Assembly: GCF_016545825.1 (NCBI RefSeq)
Contig: NC_052613.1
Span: 50,946,112-51,010,111 of the forward strand
Reading direction: 5' to 3'
Length of the DNA: 64,000 nucleotides
Source of the DNA: Eucalyptus grandis
Taxonomy: Eukaryota > Streptophyta > Magnoliopsida > Myrtales > Myrtaceae
In this document: positions 58,233-64,000 of the stretch, piece after piece
How the letters are laid out: each line of letters begins with the position of its first letter
How positions within the stretch are numbered: position 1 is the first letter of the stretch
Position numbers and translations under genes: made by a program
The notes under the pieces: generated by a model
Databases searched by the model: none
What the model was told of the DNA's origin: nothing
Seen by the model: the letters and a program-made list of their open reading frames with translations, nothing else

Positions 58233-61200
58233 CTATTTCTTGATTAAAAAAGTGGGAAAGCAACTTACCAATAGTAATAAATTCGAATTCATGGTAAAAA
58301 TGATTTTCGCTTTGTTGAACAAATTGAGAGTCGGTCTACCGAAATACAGAAAGAAAAAAAAAAAACCCTTAAAGAGGAAAGTATCTAAAAAAAAAAAAAC
58401 TTTCATTAACTAAGGACTTTTTTTTTGTTGGGGCGGGGGGGGGGCAAGAACAACTTGCATTACCGCAAACGGGTTGTGCTTACAATAGAATGGTGATCAA
58501 CCTTATTTGATATTATTATTCTTTCCACCATTAAATTACCAAGAACTAGTAGTTTTTACTGCAGACAACTTACTTTTTATGAAAAGTAAGTTGGCATCAG
58601 GATCGAATTCGCATTTACCATCGAAGCTGCTTTTATAAAACTTCCCAACAAATTGTATTTAAGAACTAACTTGTGTAAAGCTTAAACAACTGGCGTCTCC
58701 AAAGAGCAACTTGCATTTATCGATAACAATTTATGTTTATGATAATTAGTGGGAACCTTATTTGATAAAACCTCATCCAATCAAGGTAAATCTCATTATA
58801 CGTATATCAAGATTAAGTAGCTTTTACATAGATAAACTACTTATGTTCATGAAAAACAACTAATATTTACCTTGATGAATGTTGTATGCAATAAAATAGA
58901 TGATGGTACCAATAATAACTGCACTATCCTACCTAAAATATTTCATTTTCCTTTTGGAAAATGAAGATTTACTGAAAATGACATTTCACTTTTGACTAAT
59001 GTGATTTACAAAGTTGAAAGCTTTTGATTTACTACCTAGAGTTAATGACCTCATGTTGTGGTGAGGCCACCTCACTACACAAGGCCCCACCCCAAGCACT
59101 GCAAAAAAATGGACAAAGATGATCAAACTTTTTCGTCACGAATCATTTGTTATGTTTACTCTGTTACGCTTATATATAAAAAGAAAAATTTTTTTTTTTT
59201 TATTTGGTATGCTTTGGTACCAAAGGCCACGAAAAACTAAAGGCGTCCAGTGATAGCATTTGTAGCGTTTGAAAACCAAAGGAGCTATGCCAGAGACGAG
59301 TTTGAACTTCCAGCCATGTAAGAGGAGCAATGCTGAAGAAAAGTCTTCATATTGCACGAGAGAGAGAGAGAAGAAAAGCCTATTACCGAAGGGGAAAAAA
59401 ACAGAAAGAGAAATTGTAAGATAGTCCGAGTTTTATTGGGCCAGTGGAGAGAGAGAGTTGTTGATTGGGCCGTTCGCCTTACCAAGGGCTTTGGTGAAAG
59501 CTGGGCTGAGTTCCAACGGTAATTTTCCAATGATTAAGGGTGGGCCGGGTTAAGTCCGGACAATTTTGTGCGGGGGGGTTCGAACAATGTACACATGTTC
59601 TCGAGCTAAAGAGCTCTAGCCAGACACGTTGTTTCCCGTCAGGTTGAGTCATATATTTGCAATTAGTAGGGTTGTGCAATAAGATCGCTTTTACTTGGGA
59701 ATCAAATTGGATCGCTTCGAAATCCGGTTCACAATTCCGAATTAGAATAGTTGGGAACCAATTCGGCTCTCAATTCCAAGTGAAGAACCACCTAAAAGCC
59801 GAACCGGTTTCATAAGGCTTAAAAATTCTAATTTTTTTTTCTTAGCATCTTTTTCTCTATTATCTCCAAGACTCCCCTACCTCATTTAGGCAATTCACGC
59901 CTCTCTCTCTCTCGGAAGTCACCCTTCTCCTATCACTCATTTAAGCCGCGCAAGTCTTGCTTGTTGTTGAGGGTTTTGGACTTTTTTTTGTTTGTATTTG
60001 TACATGATTAGCTATTTCTCTCATGGATTGCTACTTTTGGCGGATAAGAGATTTTTGGTTTCCATCTTTTATTTTAAATTGTTTTGTTGCTCATATTATT
60101 TTGTTGTAAAAAATGAAACCAAAAAAAAAAAATAATAATAAGTTCTTAAGTAGACCTTTGGCTGGTAGTTCCTTGGCCACAGAATAACTTATGCAGCACC
60201 TAGTGAGTCGAGAACATCAGGCTAACCTTTCTTGTATAATTGTTTCTAAGAATAGCATGGCAAATAGTATTCTTATGTCGGATTGTACCACACCTAGTTT
60301 AACTCAGTTATCCAGTTTCTTGAGCGAGACACATGGAACACTTTAGGTACAACAACTAATTTTGACTTGTCATAACCTCATTGGGAAAATGGCATTAGCT
60401 CCCAATTAATTTGGGCACCGGAGGCCAACTCTATCTTCAAAGCTCCGTAAATATATAACCATTTTATCTTAAAATTTCTAGCACAAACGCATTGACGCAA
60501 CTATCATCCCCTCTGCATCATTCACTCTTTATTGCATTGATACCAAACTCCACTCATAAGGGTGCGATAATACGGGAGAATCGCAGTTCGTAATACTAGG
60601 TTCCGGAGTGAATTCTAAGGTAACTAGAGTGAGTTCCAAATTTCCATAATCGGTAATAAAAGAGTAGATTTTTGGTTTCAAGTTTAGAGCCCACCTATAC
60701 CGAAACTTATTATTCTTAGCAATTAGTTAAAGGTTTTTGAGTGTTAAATGAAAACAAATGAGCTACAACTATATTTTTGTAGAAAGTTGAAAAAGAAGCC
60801 CCTTAACAGACAGACCCTTTTGGATTTAGCAAAAAGATAAAGAAGATGTTTTAAAGATGTCATCTTCCCCTAGGACGTAATTTCCTTTCTTACCGAGAGA
60901 AATGGGCTTCTACGTTAGTTGAATGACGAGATGCGTACAAAAAGACGATCTGGAGATTCGTATCTCGAGGAGATTTGTAAATTGATATGTCAAATTTTTG
61001 TTTAATCCATAAATATGTTCAGCTGACTAATTATATATAGGCGCAACACGTTACTTTTGACAAGAACTTTGTCTTCAACAGAACACGAAGATCAAAAACT
61101 CTAAAATCTACATTTATCATCGATCTTATGTATCGAACCATTAAAAACTCACAGCACATGCCCCGCTCCAGACGCATCCTACTTTCATGTCCCATTCCAG

Positions 61201-63897
61201 AGATCAGACCCATATTTCCATCTTCCAATTGGGATCAAACGACAATGGACTCTAATCAAAGCGTTTGCTACCGGGTCAATTTTTGGCGGAGCATAATTAA
61301 GTTCGAAAGTACCTGCGGCCATTGGGACATTAGTTTAGACCGGAAAAGGACAAGGTATCCATCGAATGACGCATGCATAGTTTCAGCCACAAGTCACGGA
61401 GGATGGACGGGTGGGGGGGACACTGTCAATTCGCGGTTGACCGAGGAAGGAGCTGTGGCCCCCCTCTCGAGCAGCGCGCAGGCCGCTCTCCCTGTCCCTC
61501 CTCCTCCTCCTCCTCTTCCTCCCCTCTTTCCTCGCATTTTCGACTGTTTCCGAAGCTCCTTTCTGGTCTCGAGTCCATCTCAAGGCCCGAGCACCGTCCT
61601 GTTTTTTCCAGATGGCCGACGGTGCTAAGCAGCCGTGATTGGAAGGATGTACTTTTTGTAACCTGTGGTAAACTCTTGTGCCGGGCTAGAAAGGTAAGCG
61701 AAATTGACCGTCTCTCTCCTTACGGTGGCTGGAAAAAAGAACGAGAATAGAAATGAAATTTCCGGAATTCCCTGGCTTTGGCAAATCGCCCCCCTGAAGT
61801 GTACTCTGTCTCGATTTGCCGCCGGCACCAGCGAACGCGTTTGTCTCGAATGGTGGTCGAGTGCAAGTTGCGTGGTCCGGCCAATATTTTGGATACAGAT
61901 GAGCTGGGTAGAGACGTTTTGTGGCGAGACAATTATGTCCGATGTTAGGGACAGCATCGAGATAAAGCGAAAATGATATCGCACGAGGGGTAGTTTTAGA
62001 AATTTCCCAGGAAGGAAGAAAAGTTTTTCCCCATCGAGTATCATCACCAAATAACTTAACGGGCTCTTTAACATTAAGCAATGATTACAGCTTATTTGAG
62101 ATTAGAAAGAGATTCCCCCCCAGAAAAAAAGGATCATCACTAGATTTTACCAATATATCATCTATCCAGTGAATCGATCTTCGTTTCATGAAATCATCAT
62201 TTTCATCTTTTAGAAAGCAATTAGGGTAGTCTAGTAAGATAAGTCCAAATAAATAAAAGTTTCACTGCTTCCTGCCTTCCAATTGAAAAGAAGAAGAGCC
62301 TGCTAGTGACCCAGAACATTTCTTCTGCTAAATGAAATCCGAATGGCGAGTTAGGAAGAAAGCCTAATCAATGCCCGCAGGTGACAATTTCACACAAATA
62401 AGAAGTATCCAATTCAAAAAATTTAACATCCCTTTTTCCCTTCGTTTCTCTACTTTCTCTCTTCTCCTCTCTCTCTCTCCTTCTGCGCATTGCGTGACAT
62501 GGTAGCTGCTACTACCACATTGTTGTCATGACCGGTTACAATACTATTGCCACCACGGTAGACTTCTTTTCCCTGAGCAAGAAGTAAGGAAAGATTGACT
62601 TGTCATCTTATATTGGACTTGATGAGATCTAACCTATTCACGTGGCTTATTAGGTCAATTATTTAATATATAAATATGCCCAATTTATATTATATATAAT
62701 GAGCAATATGTTTATGACATCCAATTAGATATCTAGAATTCATATCTTAAATTCTGATAGAAGGTTGAGATTTGGCAGCTCTAGTGTTGGTCCCATCACT
62801 TTTTTTATAAAATATTTTTTTTCGATGGAGAATTTACGCATTCCATTATCACGCTTTTGCTTTTTCAAAAAAATCAAAGGGAGAAAAAAATATAGATCCA
62901 TCACAATTATCATAGAGAAGAGTGGTAAAAATTCACATTCACAGAAAAACATCTTCTCTCTCGTTTGATAATTTATAGCTTCCTTTGAGTCGGGTACATT
63001 GTATTTATTAATTTAACATGATGTTTATGTGATCAAAAGATCTTATTATTCTAACATCTTAGACCAATTCTTGTCTTTGCTCAGCAACGTCGCCACCATC
63101 AACCAGCATCAACGAAGTGAAGTTACCGGGCTAATTGCCTCTGCTCGTGGATGAAGCAACGGCAGAGAGGAATTCGTGGCTTCAACCTTGCATCGCGAGG
63201 AAGGAGGACCACCTAGCCAAAAAGAAGACAAAATCCGAAAGGATGACCGTATAGTACCAAAGTCAATGCGAGTCAAACAGTTGCTAAACAGAGAGCCCTG
63301 CGCACGAGCACGAAAATCGAGATGCAAAATTTCCCCAATACCAAAGAAGTAAATTGACGCGAGGTGGGGATGCGCCGCGAGGCAGAGAGAGCCTTGAAAC
63401 CATCCGTCAAAATTTTCAAATAAAGTAAATTCGTCATTTTCTAAAAATCAAATTTTTTTCTCGTGTGTGTGTGTGGTATGTGTAAATTACTATATTAAAA
63501 GCCAAGCTATTATTTAAAACGAAATCCAATTCAGATAAATAAGGATACTTCGAATTATTATTTGAGATAATATTTATTTCAATATCTTATTTAAAAGATG
63601 ACGACATTTCAAACTCGAAGTCCTCATTTAAAATTTGTGTTATAATCAATAGTAATTTACAAAAAAAAAAAGCTCCCTCAAGGAGACGTAAACTGAAATT
63701 AAACCATAGCGCCACGGACAGAAGGAAAAAGAAAGAGAGACCCATGTGTGAAATTTTTTATCGTCCCGGCCGAACTCGAGAGTCGAGACCACTGCGAGCC
63801 TGGCAGTCTGCGAGGCGTAGGTCTCCTCCTCCTCGTCCTAGTCCAATGTCCGCCATTTTTCTCGAGCTCTTTTGTCCTCACGTCGCCTCTTTTCACG

Positions 63898-63900
<3 letters not shown>
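58233..63900. other. Intergenic, no supported gene
   Basis: Long AT-rich DNA with a GC-rich patch at about 61380-61640, including a (CTC)n run near 61500. Open frames there, on both strands, have no recognisable domain. No RNA gene was found. Confidence 0.4.
59667..59860 (+). repeat. Possible hAT-type terminal fragment
   Basis: TAGTAGGGTTGTGCAA is followed by repeated GGAATCAAATTGG, AAATCCGGTTCAC, GGGAACCAATTCGG and GCCGAACCGGTTTC words. This subterminal pattern resembles plant hAT elements. No second end or 8-bp duplication was found, so it may be a remnant or something else. Confidence 0.3.
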
Positions 63901-63934
<34 letters not shown>

Positions 63935-64000
63935 TCTTCTCGAGACTTTGCGCAGACTCCAAGAACCTACACACTCTCTCTCTCTCTCTCTAGAAAGAGA
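63901..64000. repeat. (CT)n tracts at window end, possibly a 5' leader
   Basis: A (CT)15 run at 63901-63930 and a second at about 63974-63991 flank non-repetitive DNA. Such tracts are common in plant 5' leaders, so a + strand gene may begin beyond the window. Confidence 0.6.

Noticed and set aside
61128..61750. Open frames of 125-166 codons
   Set aside because: GC-rich (CTC)n DNA opens several frames; no conserved motif.

Overview
The window is nuclear DNA of a flowering plant, almost certainly a eudicot. It has split genes with GT-AG introns, plant-specific families (HD-Zip I, NPF, PLS-DYW pentatricopeptide, DUF569, PTST), (CT)n tracts near genes, and long AT-rich intergenic DNA full of small transposons. 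A rosid, possibly Myrtales, is a guess that the sequence does not prove.

Eight protein-coding genes are supported. In order they are: a 5'-truncated HD-Zip class I gene (+, 1-1089); a small RRM protein gene (+, 7187-8084); an eight-exon RCC1-repeat gene (+, 9674-11987); the starch-granule initiation gene PTST2 (-, 12513-18674); an NPF2-clade nitrate/peptide-family transporter (+, 26643-30392); a class B DnaJ co-chaperone (-, 39014-41652); a single-exon DYW-type PPR editing factor resembling CRR28 (+, 48610-50454); and a double-domain DUF569 gene (-, 52031-54930). They do not form a pathway. Their order is informative instead: from memory it matches Arabidopsis At1g27045/27050-27060-27070-27080...27100, while the DnaJ, PPR and DUF569 genes match At1g59725-59720-59710. 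The window therefore seems to keep in one piece an ancestral block that Arabidopsis split between duplicated segments.

Two genes carry apparent one-base deletions in G/C homopolymers: the C6 run of the HD-Zip last exon and the G5 run (minus strand) of PTST2 exon 1. In each, the family-typical protein continues in another frame, which suggests sequencing or assembly error, or recent lesions.

The intergenic DNA holds a well-resolved collection of transposable elements with target-site duplications: a 917-bp hAT-type element that contains a copy of its own flank, two Tourist/Harbinger-type MITEs, two Mutator-type MITEs with 9-bp duplications, two SINEs with perfect 10-13 bp duplications, a degenerate SINE and a plastid 23S rRNA fragment in PTST2 intron 1, and a candidate solo LTR. 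The most unusual pattern is four tiny insertions. Each has a poly(A) tail, 14-26 bases in all, and is flanked by a perfect 13-16 bp direct repeat; they look like extremely truncated retroposition scars. No operon, CRISPR array, viral gene or novel protein system was seen.
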